In this document: in pieces, positions 52,657 through 61,254 of the stretch
Numbering within the stretch: position 1 is the first letter of the stretch
How the letters are laid out: each line of letters starts with the position of its first letter
From: an uncultured Poribacteria bacterium
GTDB lineage: Bacteria > Poribacteria > WGA-4E > WGA-3G
Assembly (NCBI GenBank): GCA_951828385.1
Contig: OX639973.1
Coordinates: 2,305,561 to 2,369,560 of the forward strand
Direction: 5' to 3'
Length of the DNA: 64,000 nucleotides
The notes under the pieces: model-generated
The model's input: the letters and a program-made list of their open reading frames with translations, nothing else
The model's database searches: none
What the model was told of the DNA's origin: nothing
Translations under genes and position numbers: made by a program

Positions 52657-53808
52657 ATGAAAACATATCGGATCGGAATTTTGGGATGTAGAGGCCGCGG
52701 GACCGCAGCCGCACGGGCATATCATGCACATCCACGCACAGAGATCGTCGCGCTCTGCGATCTGATTGAAGAACGTCTAAACACCTTGGGTGAAGAAGTC
52801 AACGTCACGGCACGGTTCACGGATTTAGATGAGATGATCCAACAGACGCAACCCGACATCGTCGCGATTCCTACCGGCACGGAGTTCCACTACGATCTGT
52901 GTATGCGTGTACTGGAACACGGTGTTCACATTGAGGTGGAAAAACCGATGTGCGTAGACCTGGCGCAAGCGGATGCTGTTATCGCCAAAGCGGAAGAGAA
53001 GGGCGTACAGGTTGCGGTGCATCATCAAGGAAGAGTTGGCGCATCTATGCAGGCACTTGCACGTGCTTTTAATGCCGGGAAAATCGGTGAATTGCGCTAT
53101 ATGTACGGCAGCGGGAAAGGCTACTACGGCGGTTACGGACTGATGAACATCGGCACACACATGCTCAATAACATGCTGCACTTCGGGAAACGCTGCACAA
53201 GCGTCGTAGCGCACCTGACGACGGGTGAAAAGTCTATTACACCTACAGATGTCGTGCCATCACCGAGCGGTATGGGAACGATCGCGGGCGAATACATCAC
53301 CGCAACATTACAATATGAAGGTCACGTCACCGGCACGCTGCTCCAACACCGGTTTCATAAGATGGATACGGATGCGTATTCTATGGAACTCTACGGGACT
53401 GAAGGGCGACTTTTATGGAAGATCGGCGGCGCATGGTGGCTACCCACACCGCACTATCTCCCAGACGGAACGCACGACCGGTGGGAAGCGTTAGATCTCA
53501 TCTACCCGGAGCATTACGATTCCAAAAGTAGCGCGTCGGAAATGGATTACTGGTTCGTGGAGGACTACGTCAATGCTTTAGATGAAGGTAGACCGCATAC
53601 ATGCAGCGGCACCGAGGGACGGCATATCATTGAGATGATGATGGGGATTTTTGAATCGGCGGCGTACGGGACCCGTGTTGACCTTCCACAACCCGATCGG
53701 CGGCATCCGTTGTTAAGATGGCGCGAAGAATCAGGATTAGAACCGCCTGCAGAGATGCCAAGAGCCTATGGAGACTGGCTAACGCTGGAATCTGAACGGA
53801 TTGGCTAA
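52657..53808 (+). CDS. Gfo/Idh/MocA family oxidoreductase
   Basis: 383-aa NAD(P)-dependent oxidoreductase. The Rossmann motif is RIGILGCRGRGTAAARAYHA, the EKP motif is in EVEKPMCVDLAQADAV, and the likely catalytic-region His is in MNIGTHMLNNMLHFG. Complete C-terminus after the substrate domain (GIFESAAYGTRVDLP). A good Shine-Dalgarno (GGAGG) precedes ATG. Substrate unknown. The next oxidoreductase converges on it across a tandem repeat array. Confidence 0.92.
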   Translation: MKTYRIGILGCRGRGTAAARAYHAHPRTEIVALCDLIEERLNTLGEEVNVTARFTDLDEMIQQTQPDIVAIPTGTEFHYDLCMRVLEHGVHIEVEKPMCVDLAQADAVIAKAEEKGVQVAVHHQGRVGASMQALARAFNAGKIGELRYMYGSGKGYYGGYGLMNIGTHMLNNMLHFGKRCTSVVAHLTTGEKSITPTDVVPSPSGMGTIAGEYITATLQYEGHVTGTLLQHRFHKMDTDAYSMELYGTEGRLLWKIGGAWWLPTPHYLPDGTHDRWEALDLIYPEHYDSKSSASEMDYWFVEDYVNALDEGRPHTCSGTEGRHIIEMMMGIFESAAYGTRVDLPQPDRRHPLLRWREESGLEPPAEMPRAYGDWLTLESERIG

Positions 53809-53824
53809 ACCAAACGAAAACTCT

Positions 53825-54360
53825 GGCGCGCTTACAAAAAAATAAAATCAATTCGGTAATTGACGGGCGATGAATCGCCCTACTACGAACATATTGGCTT
53901 GTAGTAGTGCTATTTATAGCACGTTCGGAAGTTACACGATTAAATTACTTTATCAAGGCGCGCTTACAAAAAAATAAAATCAATTCGGTAATTGACGGGC
54001 GATGAATCGCCCTACTACGAACATATTGGCTTGTAGTAGTGCTATTTATAGCACGTTCGGAAGTTACACGATTAAATTACTTTATCAAGGCGCGCTTACA
54101 AAAAAATAAAATCAATTCGGTAATTGACGGGCGATGAATCGCCCTACTACGAACATATTGGCTTGTAGTAGTGCTATTTATAGCACGTTCGGAAGTTACA
54201 CGATTAAATTACTTTATCAAGGCGCGCTTACAAAAAAATAAAATCAATTCGGTAATTGACGGGCGATGAATCGCCCTACTACGAACATATTGGCTTGTAG
54301 TAGTGCTATTTATAGCACGTTCGGAAGTTACACGATTAAATTACTTTATCAAGGCGCGCC
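53825..54360. repeat. Four perfect 132-bp tandem repeats
   Basis: Units begin at 53825, 53957, 54089 and 54221 (GGCGCGCTTACAAAAAAAT) and read as identical. A fifth begins at 54353 and stops after GGCGCGC. Each unit holds a REP-like hairpin (GGGCGA-TGAA-TCGCCC then CTACTAC) and a second palindrome GTGCTATTTATAGCAC. Stop codons occur in all frames. The last base overlaps the stop codon of the gene on the right. Confidence 0.95.
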
Positions 54361-55322
54361 TAGATTAGCTGCGCAATAACAGCGTTCGTCTGCAAGCCTG
54401 CCTCACCGGAACACCGGATCGGTTCACCCGTCTTGAGATGATTGATAAAATCTTCTACAAGCCCAGTATGCGTGTGCGGTAACGGGGTCTGGTGCAGTTC
54501 AACCAATCCTTCTGACTTCGTTTCAAGCGTCAGGTTCCCCGAATTCAGCGGCAAACACCGCAAACACCCGCCCGTGCCGTAGACCTCAACATCGTCGATC
54601 GAGACCCCGATATTCCAATTGATGTTCGCAACGGCATGTACCCCACTCTCAAAACGGAGCGTAAACACGGCGGAATCATCCACTTCTATATCCAAGTGGA
54701 CGGTCTCCGCATAGCCTTGCACAGATTCGACATCCCCCATCAAATACTGAAGCAGTGAGATGCGGTGGCTACCGAGATCCATCAGCACCCCGCCACCACT
54801 GATTTTGGGGTCCACCCGCCAGCTGCTCAGATCGTGTCGATTCGGATTATAGAAACCGGTATGATTCACCTTTGCAAGCACCACCTCACCGATAGCACCT
54901 TCACTCATCAACGCCTTCATCTTCACAATATTCGGATAGAAGTTCCGGTAATAGGCGAGCATCAAGGTAACGCCGGCATCTCGGCAGGCATCCACCATCC
55001 GTTGACACTCTTCAACCGTCATCGCCATCGGTTTTTCGCAGAGGACGTGCTTACCGGCTTCCGCTGTGCGGATAACGTGTTCACAGTGGAGATATGGCGG
55101 CGTTGCGACGTAGATTGCATTGAGTGCGTCATCTGCGAGGAGCGCGCCAACATCGGTATAGACGCGTTTCGCGCCGTGTCGCTCGGCGAAGTCTTCCGCT
55201 TTGGCGCGGTCGCGCCGCATCACAGCGATGAGTTCTGAGTCATCAACGCTATAAAGCGGCGGTCCACCTTTATATTCAGCGACATCACCACAACCGAGTA
55301 TGCCCCATCTGACCGTTGCCAT
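54360..55322 (-). CDS. Gfo/Idh/MocA family oxidoreductase, C-terminus probably shortened
   Basis: Start taken at ATG 55322 (MATVRWGILGCGDVAEYKGG) with AGGAG upstream; earlier in-frame codons look non-native. 320 aa. It has the Rossmann GILGCGDVAE, EKP motif VLCEKPMAMTVEECQ and HDLSSWRVDPKISGGGVLMD with LGSH. It ends NAVIAQLI, about 10-15 residues before the usual end (family members continue with an Ala-rich helix and a final strand). Its stop codon lies on the edge of the 132-bp repeat array, which suggests the array cut the 3' end. Confidence 0.88.
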   Translation of the reverse strand: MATVRWGILGCGDVAEYKGGPPLYSVDDSELIAVMRRDRAKAEDFAERHGAKRVYTDVGALLADDALNAIYVATPPYLHCEHVIRTAEAGKHVLCEKPMAMTVEECQRMVDACRDAGVTLMLAYYRNFYPNIVKMKALMSEGAIGEVVLAKVNHTGFYNPNRHDLSSWRVDPKISGGGVLMDLGSHRISLLQYLMGDVESVQGYAETVHLDIEVDDSAVFTLRFESGVHAVANINWNIGVSIDDVEVYGTGGCLRCLPLNSGNLTLETKSEGLVELHQTPLPHTHTGLVEDFINHLKTGEPIRCSGEAGLQTNAVIAQLI

Positions 55323-55408
55323 GAAAAATACTCCTCTTCCTGTAGGATTCTCACTGCCAAGCACTCTCGGTCGCGATACGCAAACCAGAAATTTAGATGG
55401 ACAAACGA

Positions 55409-56221
55409 CTAAGATGAACCGTTAGCATCAACGGCCTCGCTTAAACTTAAAGTTTGCTCAAATGCCTCAAGGCTCGGTGTCTGTAATGCTTCGCGGCGCA
55501 ACTGTCTGAGATGCTGCACTGCGTCAATGCGCTCAAGCACTGATGCCACTGTTTGCAAGTCGCGTGCGTTGAAACGCACCTCCAAATTTTCAAGGATGCC
55601 CTCAATAAGGCTTTCTCGTGTTCCGCGTTCAATGCCTTGTTGTAGGAAATGTTGAATAACCGATGATTCTTGCATGATCGTCTCCATTATAGTCTCACGA
55701 ATGGTTGGATAATCAAATACTAACCCGCCCAAAATCGCTAAATCTGCCAAATAATCCGCCTTTGCTATATCATCCTGTGGTACGGCATTGGCAGCCTCAA
55801 CGCATTGCCGGATCCACTCCTTAGGTTCCATATTTTCAGGGTGTTTCATCAACGGCGTAAAAGGTATCAAGCCTTTCATCCCTGCTTCCAGAAACGAGGA
55901 ACCTTCCAAATCGTACAGCCGGATCACCTTGTATCGGATGCGAATCTCATAGTCTTGCATCTCTTGAATATATTCACCGGGGTCCGTCCTGCCCGCCCGC
56001 GGGTGCAGGTAGATAACATGTGAATAAACAGGTAACTGAAAAGACTCAATCCCTCTACCAGCATAACCTGCCATCCTATACGGCATCGGTACCTCTCTGC
56101 TGTCGTGCGTTTGCATCTCCAAATGCACAATAACTTCTTTGCCGTGGACGTTCGCGCGTATAAAACTATCAGCACGATTGGATTTAACAGTAGGCTGCTC
56201 GGTTTCAAGCACCTCAATCAC
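55409..56221 (-). CDS. Rpn-like PD-(D/E)XK nuclease family protein, start unclear
   Basis: At least 270 aa. It resembles the Rpn/putative-transposase nuclease family: nuclease core EVIVHLEMQTHDSREVPMPY (20) with the E-x-Q pattern, RMAGYAGRG and a C-terminal helical segment with IERGTRESLIEGILENLEVR. The first canonical start is GTG 56221, but a homologous N-terminus (QYDTVSKVLIHQNPGDWLRF) continues in frame upstream to a stop at 56333-56335 without any ATG, GTG or TTG. The 5' end may be damaged. Confidence 0.7.
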   Translation of the reverse strand: MIEVLETEQPTVKSNRADSFIRANVHGKEVIVHLEMQTHDSREVPMPYRMAGYAGRGIESFQLPVYSHVIYLHPRAGRTDPGEYIQEMQDYEIRIRYKVIRLYDLEGSSFLEAGMKGLIPFTPLMKHPENMEPKEWIRQCVEAANAVPQDDIAKADYLADLAILGGLVFDYPTIRETIMETIMQESSVIQHFLQQGIERGTRESLIEGILENLEVRFNARDLQTVASVLERIDAVQHLRQLRREALQTPSLEAFEQTLSLSEAVDANGSS

Positions 56222-56489
56222 CTCTGCTCCCGGGATGCCGAGGCTAAACCTTAACCAGTCCCCAGGGTTTTGGTGAATCAGTACTTTTGAAACAGTATCA
56301 TATTGTCCGCGCGCGTTGGAAGCTGAAAGTTCCTATTTTCTTGCCATATCGGATACACTTATTGCGGATGCAATGTCTGCACTGTTCTCTCCATTCGCGT
56401 TAATACGTCGCTGTTGCAGTTTACCATACATCGACCGTGAGTGTCAAATAATTTTGGGTTCCTGCAGAGTTATTTATGTTCGGGCAATT

Positions 56490-56563
56490 GTGACGTTTGA
56501 ATGTGACGTGTTTAAACGTCACTGTGACGTGCAGATGTCAAGCGGCCCGTGGGAATGTGACGT
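56490..56563. promoter_or_regulatory. Cluster of five GTGACGT motifs
   Basis: GTGACGT at 56490, 56503, 56524 and 56557, and its complement at 56516. The second and third form an inverted pair (GTGACGT, 6 bp, ACGTCAC). The first three start 13 bp apart. The array looks like a multi-site operator; the regulator is unknown. Confidence 0.5.
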
Positions 56564-56655
56564 TTTTTGCTATTTTTTCCGTGTGAGGTGTTCGCTTGAT
56601 TCAATTTTAACTTTTAGTTATGAATACACTTTAATTATATAACGTTCTCGTTAAA

Positions 56656-56679
56656 AAATGTTACACCAGTGTAACATTT
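56656..56679. promoter_or_regulatory. Operator-like palindrome TGTTACAC-CA-GTGTAACA
   Basis: Inverted repeat with perfect 11-bp arms and a 2-bp centre, typical of a dimeric repressor site. A half-site (GTGTAACATTTT) recurs near 56772, closer to the VOC start. Confidence 0.6.
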
Positions 56680-56940
56680 GGCGTACAGGGCATATCGGCA
56701 GAGAATCCAGTGGATATAAGGGTTCATAGTCGTTTTATTTTCCGATTTTCCGCGGTGAAAAAAATAATTTGGTGTAACATTTTGGATCCTGTGAACAGCA
56801 TCAGGGTCAAACATGAATCCTATTTCCTGTATAGTATAATTATATCATGTATTTGTGCAGGTGTCAAGTTTTTTACTTTCTTGAATATTGGTGGAAAATC
56901 TGTTAGGATATTGGAGAAAGAAAAAACAGGAGGATGGACG

Positions 56941-57336
56941 ATGGCAAACAATGCAACACTTGAGAGAATCTACCCATTTTTTATCGTTAAAAACCTTGCG
57001 GAGTCAATAGACTTCTACAATCAAAAACTCGGTTTCGAGACAGATATGCTTATCCCAGAAGATGATCCATTTTTCGCGATCGTGTCTCGCGATAACGTGC
57101 GGATACTCCTCAAACATATCACTGAAGATATTCATCCAGTACCGAACCACACACGGCACGAGTGGGCAAGATGGGATGCGTTCATTCTGGTTTCTGATCC
57201 TGACGCGTTGTTTGCTGAGTTTCAGTCTCGTGGATTGGCGTTCCACGAACCGCTTGCGGACACCGACGACGGTCTCCGTGCTTTTGAACTCAAGGATCGT
57301 GATGGGTATGTTTTGTGTTTTGGGAGATCGCTTTGA
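56941..57336 (+). CDS. VOC family (glyoxalase/bleomycin-resistance fold) protein
   Basis: 131 aa from ATG 56941, with AGGAGG upstream; a longer frame starting at 56710 is rejected. Typical VOC sequence: LERIYPFFIVKNLAESIDFY, NQKLGFETDM, then LLKHITEDIHPVPNHTRHEW, FHEPLADTDDGLRAFELKDR (20) and a last strand ending GYVLCFGRSL. The C-terminal Glu of FELKDRDG is a likely metal ligand. Upstream palindromes suggest specific repression. Its 3' end is duplicated twice downstream. Confidence 0.9.
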   Translation: MANNATLERIYPFFIVKNLAESIDFYNQKLGFETDMLIPEDDPFFAIVSRDNVRILLKHITEDIHPVPNHTRHEWARWDAFILVSDPDALFAEFQSRGLAFHEPLADTDDGLRAFELKDRDGYVLCFGRSL

Positions 57337-57530
57337 GCGGAGAATTATCTGAATCGCGGATTACACGGATTACGCAGATTTACGCGGAAGGAGTTCTCTC
57401 GCTCCAGCGGAGCAACATGTCTATAGCCAAAACGTCTAACAAGGCCGGCACTCCAGCGGAGTGTTATGTTTGAGAAATTTCCAAAGTTGGGTATAAACAA
57501 AAGGCAGGACTGTTTGCCTGCCAATGATTA
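57337..57530. repeat. Conserved flank downstream of VOC 3' end (copy A)
   Basis: About 165 bp after the VOC stop, containing GGATTACACGGATTACGCAG and short palindromes around CTCCAGCGGAG. Nearly identical sequence follows VOC fragment B at 57970-58130. The last ~25 bp (GGCAGG...CCTGCC) form a hairpin next to the small minus-strand gene. Confidence 0.75.
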
Positions 57531-57533
57531 GCA

Positions 57534-57737
57534 TTATTTTGACCGGCTGAATCTTTTCACAGCATCATTGAGTGCTTTGATGTATGCTGCCTGTGCTTTC
57601 TTTACTTTAGATGTATGACTCCTATTTGAAACACGAACTGCTTCCTGAACCGCATCAATTGCCCTACGAACTGCTTCACTATCAGCTCCACTTTTTCTGA
57701 CAGTAGAGAATATATAGTCAGTTTTCATACGAGACAT
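57534..57737 (-). CDS. Small basic hypothetical protein
   Basis: 67 aa, very basic, largely helical (SEAVRRAIDAVQEAVRVSNR, SKVKKAQAAYIKALNDAVKR). A strong Shine-Dalgarno (AGGAGG) precedes ATG. It lies between two copies of the VOC 3' end, in the opposite orientation. No family recognised; nucleic-acid binding would fit the charge but is only a guess. Confidence 0.65.
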   Translation of the reverse strand: MSRMKTDYIFSTVRKSGADSEAVRRAIDAVQEAVRVSNRSHTSKVKKAQAAYIKALNDAVKRFSRSK

Positions 57738-57819
57738 CAGTTTGTCCTCCTTGTTAGTAAAGACAATTTAAATTATATATCTGTTCGCAAAAAATTGCAA
57801 CTTAAATTTTTATTTTATC

Positions 57820-57969
57820 TGGGTTTCCGATCCCGACGCGCTGTTTGCTGAGTATCAGTCTCGTGGGTTGGAATTCCACGAACCCCTCGCAAATACCGAC
57901 GACGGTCTCCGCGCCTTTGAACTCAAGGATTATGACGGGTATGTTTTGTGTTTTGGGAGATCGCTTTGA
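57820..57969 (+). pseudogene. VOC gene 3' fragment B
   Basis: About 50 codons (from SDPDALFAEYQSRGLEFHEP to GYVLCFGRSL and stop) matching the 3' end of the VOC gene at 56941-57336, with no 5' part. Followed by the same 160-bp flank as the intact gene. Confidence 0.85.
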
Positions 57970-58130
57970 GCGGAGAATTGTCTGAATCGCGGATTACACG
58001 GATTACGCAGATTTACGCGGAAGGCGTTCTCTCGTTCCAGCGGAGCAACATGTCTATAGCCAATACGTCTAACAAGACCGGCACTCCAGCGGAGTGCTAT
58101 GTTTGAGAAATTTCCAAAGTTGGGTATAAA
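57970..58130. repeat. Conserved flank downstream of VOC fragment B
   Basis: Second copy of the 57337-57500 flank. It ends at GGGTATAAATGATGGGAAACC, where a few bases of a third VOC 3' end (GGGAAACCACTTTGA) follow. Confidence 0.8.
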
Positions 58131-58181
58131 TGATGGGAAACCACTTTGATAGGAGATGGAATGAAAATGGGCAATTCTATG

Positions 58182-58517
58182 CTAATTCTTTGTAGCATTT
58201 TGTGAGAGAAATACTGCTAAATCCTCACATTTACCCACATGAAAGTCAACACTGACCTGCTTCAGTATAGCGTCAAGTTTTCCCGCTTTTACGTCTTCCT
58301 TTAACTGCTTGTCCCACGCTTGCCAATCTGCTTCAAGAACTTGATAAAGCGTATTTTCAAGGGTTTCTAATAATACGGCTTGTGTATCTGCCTCATACTT
58401 CACCTTGGGATGTTCCTGTATCCATCCTATCCATCGCTTGCCATTTTTTTCGATTTTGGCGGTATAGATCTCGCCATCTTCCACATCATGAATTTTAACG
58501 GTTTGGATGTGGTCCAT
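58182..58517 (-). CDS. Small hypothetical protein, HicB/DUF1902-like outline
   Basis: 111 aa. The N-terminal strand-rich segment (DGEIYTAKIEKNGKRWIGWI) followed by a Thr/Gln-Ala-Val-LLETLENTL helix resembles the HicB-type antitoxin fold, with a helical C-terminal extension. A Shine-Dalgarno (GGAGGAG) precedes ATG. No HicA-like toxin is adjacent. It lies between VOC fragments B and C in the opposite orientation. Confidence 0.65.
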   Translation of the reverse strand: MDHIQTVKIHDVEDGEIYTAKIEKNGKRWIGWIQEHPKVKYEADTQAVLLETLENTLYQVLEADWQAWDKQLKEDVKAGKLDAILKQVSVDFHVGKCEDLAVFLSQNATKN

Positions 58518-58619
58518 GTTTTGCTCCTCCGATAAGGTCTACCTGCACGATATTTGGTAATACAGTATTATGTGATAATTGGGGTGAAAAGTCAAATTTA
58601 TTCTCAATGTCCAAGCGTA

Positions 58620-58748
58620 CCGTTTGCTGAGTTGCAGTCGCGTGAACTGGCGTTCCACGAACCGATCGCCGACACCGACGACGGTCTCCGCGCTTTTGAA
58701 CTCAAGGATCATGATGGATATGTGTTGTGTTTTGGGAAACCACTTTGA
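58620..58748 (+). pseudogene. VOC gene 3' fragment C
   Basis: About 42 codons (PFAELQSRELAFHEPIADTD ... GYVLCFGKPL, stop). It ends KPL, not RSL, so it derives from a slightly different VOC paralogue. No 5' part. Confidence 0.85.
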
Positions 58749-58786
58749 ATAGATAAGCGGTAAAATGGATAATAAAAATTCAAGGT

Positions 58787-61234
58787 TTAAGGAGCTAAGA
58801 GTTTTACACAACGGAATCCAGTAGTGTTACTCGTACGCACTGGTGAATCGCTGGAGCGATAAGCAATTCGCACGTAGTTTGCATTACTGGACCAGGAACC
58901 ACCACGCAATACACGGCTAGCGTTGAGATTCTTAAAATCACGAACAATACTATAAATACTCCCACCAGCAACGGGATTTCGACGCGCAGAGTTGGCATAA
59001 AAGCTGCTGCTATACGCGTCAAGACACCACTCCGATACATTTCCTACCATATCATATAGTCCATAAGGATTCGCTTGGTAATTGCCAATACGGGTGGCAC
59101 TACCAACATTCTGGTCATAGTTTGCTGTTTGGGAATTAACCAGATTACCCGACAGATAGTTGTTGACCAATCCACCACGCGCTGCCTTCTCCCATTCTGC
59201 TTCCGTTGGTAGGCGTTTCCCTTTCCACTGTGCATACGCCATAGCTGCATACCAGCTTACCCAAGTAACAGGGTGATTACCTTTCCCGTACGGATATCTA
59301 TTTCCAATCCAATGTTTCAAGTAATCACCATCATGGTATGCCTGAAGAATGCGATCTTTTCGCCACTGTGGATTGGCATCAACAAATTTTTTATAATCCT
59401 CATTAGTTACCTCATACTTGTCAATGTAAAATGAATTAACATAAACTGTATGCACTGGTTTCTCATCGGAATACGCAGCAGCATCGTTACTTCCTATACG
59501 AAAGTTGCCAGCAGGAATCAGAACCATTCCTGCTAATTCCATGGAATTGCGTGTTGGAAGTTGCAATGGACTAACCCTGGAAGTCGATCTTTGAATCTCT
59601 GTGTCCTTTTCAGCAAGCTGCCTTTTCAACTTTTTGTTTTCGCTATTAAGTGTCCTTTTTTCGTCTTCCAGCCTCTGAGAACCATCTTTCAGCGTTTGAA
59701 AGTTGCTCGAAAGTTGTTGAATTTCAATATCCTTGGCTTTAACTTTATGAAGAGCCGCGTTTTTTTCTTCTATTTGTGCTGCTAATACCGCAGCACAAAC
59801 GACTAAGACTATACCGAAGAAAAATGTAAGATACTGCCAAATATTAGTCTCAGACTTTGGTGTTGGTGCCACAGGGTCTGGTGTTGTTGGGCCAGGATTT
59901 GATATTGGATTAGGAGGTGATGGTTTCGTAAGAGACGGGGACACTGGCTTAGTCGACTTTGAAGGCACAAAATGTAACAGATTTATAGTGTCCAAAAGTT
60001 GACGGGCAGGCTGATAGTGTGGATCAATCCTTAAGGCTGCATTTGCCGCCACTGTCGCCCTGATGTTACTGCCCGATTTAAAATAGGCAAGACCCAACGC
60101 ATGGTGTGCTTCTTTATAGTTAGGCTCGTCTTTTATCAGTTGCTCAAACGTGTTAATGGCATCGGCATACCGTTTACTGTGTAAAAAAACACGCCCGATA
60201 CCGTAGCGTGCCTTCTCATAGTTGGGGTCAAGTGCTATCGCCTTTCGGAACTCTGCAAGTGCCTCGTTATACCGTTCATCGTTTAGAAGTACCTCCCCCC
60301 GATTGCTACAGGTATTGGCATTCGGTTTTGGCAATATCGCTTCCAAGGGTGCTAATTGATCAATAGAAGTTTTAGCACAAAAGTCCTTCAACGTTGCTGC
60401 CAACTGTTGAACGTCAGGCGATAACTTTTCAAGTTCTTGGAAAATGTCTGATTGGTCAGGATTTTCAAAATCCTCCTTTGAAAATAGTAAGCCTCTTTCG
60501 GTTTTATCTTTAACCCGATTCCAAAGTTCAGGTTTTTCTGCCAAACTCAGAAAGGAAAGGTAAATAACCAATTCCGAGAAATAGTCAACCTTTTCGTTGG
60601 CTTGACCACCACTTACCATTCTTGTCGGGTGTTGGTATTCCGGTAGTCCGACAATTTGTTCTGGCTGCCCTTGAAGCGTTGGAACAAACAAACCGTCATA
60701 GTCTATCAATTTGAGTTTGACATCAACCCCATTTTGTTTGATCAGGATATTTCCATCTTGCAAATCGCCGTGTGAAACCCCATGTTTATGAAGAATAGCA
60801 ACCATTTCCTGAAAATCATCTGCTATAACTTTAAAGATGTGAGGACTCTGCAAATTTTGTTCAATAGACTCACGGAGTGATACGCCCTCTACCCATTCCA
60901 TGCGTGTGATAGGGTGCTTTTTCCCCATCACCATAATGCCTTCAGGTTCATACCTAAAATCAACAAACCAAGGCAGGCTCACCTGTCGCAAATAATCTGA
61001 TATTTTTTCGTAGCGAATTTGTGCATCGTCAATACCTTTCGTCCAACAACGCAATGCCAAGGTTTTAGACGCTACATCAATAGGGAAAACGATTGAAAAT
61101 CCTCCTGCGTATGACAGCACGAAGTTGTCTTTCCCCACCTTAACTTTTCCACCTTTGAGGTTTGGATCTTGCAAACTTAAATGAGGATAGTTCCGCACTG
61201 CCGTAGTATATTCGGCGGGGCTTGGCCACTGCAT
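58787..61234 (-). CDS. Kinase-like/TPR/transmembrane protein with C-terminal FGE-fold sensor domain
   Basis: 815 aa. The N-terminal protein-kinase-like domain has catalytic loop HGDLQDGN (155-162) and LIDYDG (176-181, DFG equivalent); the strand-3 Lys seems replaced (LALRCW). Three TPRs span about 300-415. A Pro-rich linker is followed by one transmembrane helix (about 470-492, YLTFFFGIVLVVCAAVLAA) and a coiled coil to about 565. The C-terminal FGE/C-type-lectin-fold domain (LIPAGNFRIGSNDAAA ... GFRCVKLLAP) lacks the two FGE cysteines and is rich in Ser, Asn, Thr and Tyr in the usual binding stretch. Topology suggests an outside sensor and a cytoplasmic kinase. Last gene of a vWA-PP2C-kinase operon. 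Confidence 0.88.
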   Translation of the reverse strand: MQWPSPAEYTTAVRNYPHLSLQDPNLKGGKVKVGKDNFVLSYAGGFSIVFPIDVASKTLALRCWTKGIDDAQIRYEKISDYLRQVSLPWFVDFRYEPEGIMVMGKKHPITRMEWVEGVSLRESIEQNLQSPHIFKVIADDFQEMVAILHKHGVSHGDLQDGNILIKQNGVDVKLKLIDYDGLFVPTLQGQPEQIVGLPEYQHPTRMVSGGQANEKVDYFSELVIYLSFLSLAEKPELWNRVKDKTERGLLFSKEDFENPDQSDIFQELEKLSPDVQQLAATLKDFCAKTSIDQLAPLEAILPKPNANTCSNRGEVLLNDERYNEALAEFRKAIALDPNYEKARYGIGRVFLHSKRYADAINTFEQLIKDEPNYKEAHHALGLAYFKSGSNIRATVAANAALRIDPHYQPARQLLDTINLLHFVPSKSTKPVSPSLTKPSPPNPISNPGPTTPDPVAPTPKSETNIWQYLTFFFGIVLVVCAAVLAAQIEEKNAALHKVKAKDIEIQQLSSNFQTLKDGSQRLEDEKRTLNSENKKLKRQLAEKDTEIQRSTSRVSPLQLPTRNSMELAGMVLIPAGNFRIGSNDAAAYSDEKPVHTVYVNSFYIDKYEVTNEDYKKFVDANPQWRKDRILQAYHDGDYLKHWIGNRYPYGKGNHPVTWVSWYAAMAYAQWKGKRLPTEAEWEKAARGGLVNNYLSGNLVNSQTANYDQNVGSATRIGNYQANPYGLYDMVGNVSEWCLDAYSSSFYANSARRNPVAGGSIYSIVRDFKNLNASRVLRGGSWSSNANYVRIAYRSSDSPVRTSNTTGFRCVKLLAP

Positions 61235-61254
61235 CCTTTGCTCCTGTTATTTTA

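Larger units (their letters stand above)
56336..56940. other. Long regulatory-looking spacer
   Basis: About 600 bp between divergent genes, no gene supported. It contains the TGACGT cluster and the palindrome listed separately, then AT-rich DNA. A TATAAT-like box near 56829-56840 (TATAGTATAATTATAT) is a plausible promoter for the VOC gene. A half-site GTGTAACATTTT lies near 56772. Confidence 0.5.

Noticed and set aside
53825-54360. CRISPR array
   Set aside because: The repeats are 132 bp, contiguous and identical with no unique spacers, and no cas genes are nearby.
58787-61234. Active formylglycine-generating enzyme fused to a kinase
   Set aside because: The two catalytic cysteines are absent in the expected segment; the domain is better read as an FGE/C-type-lectin-fold binding module.
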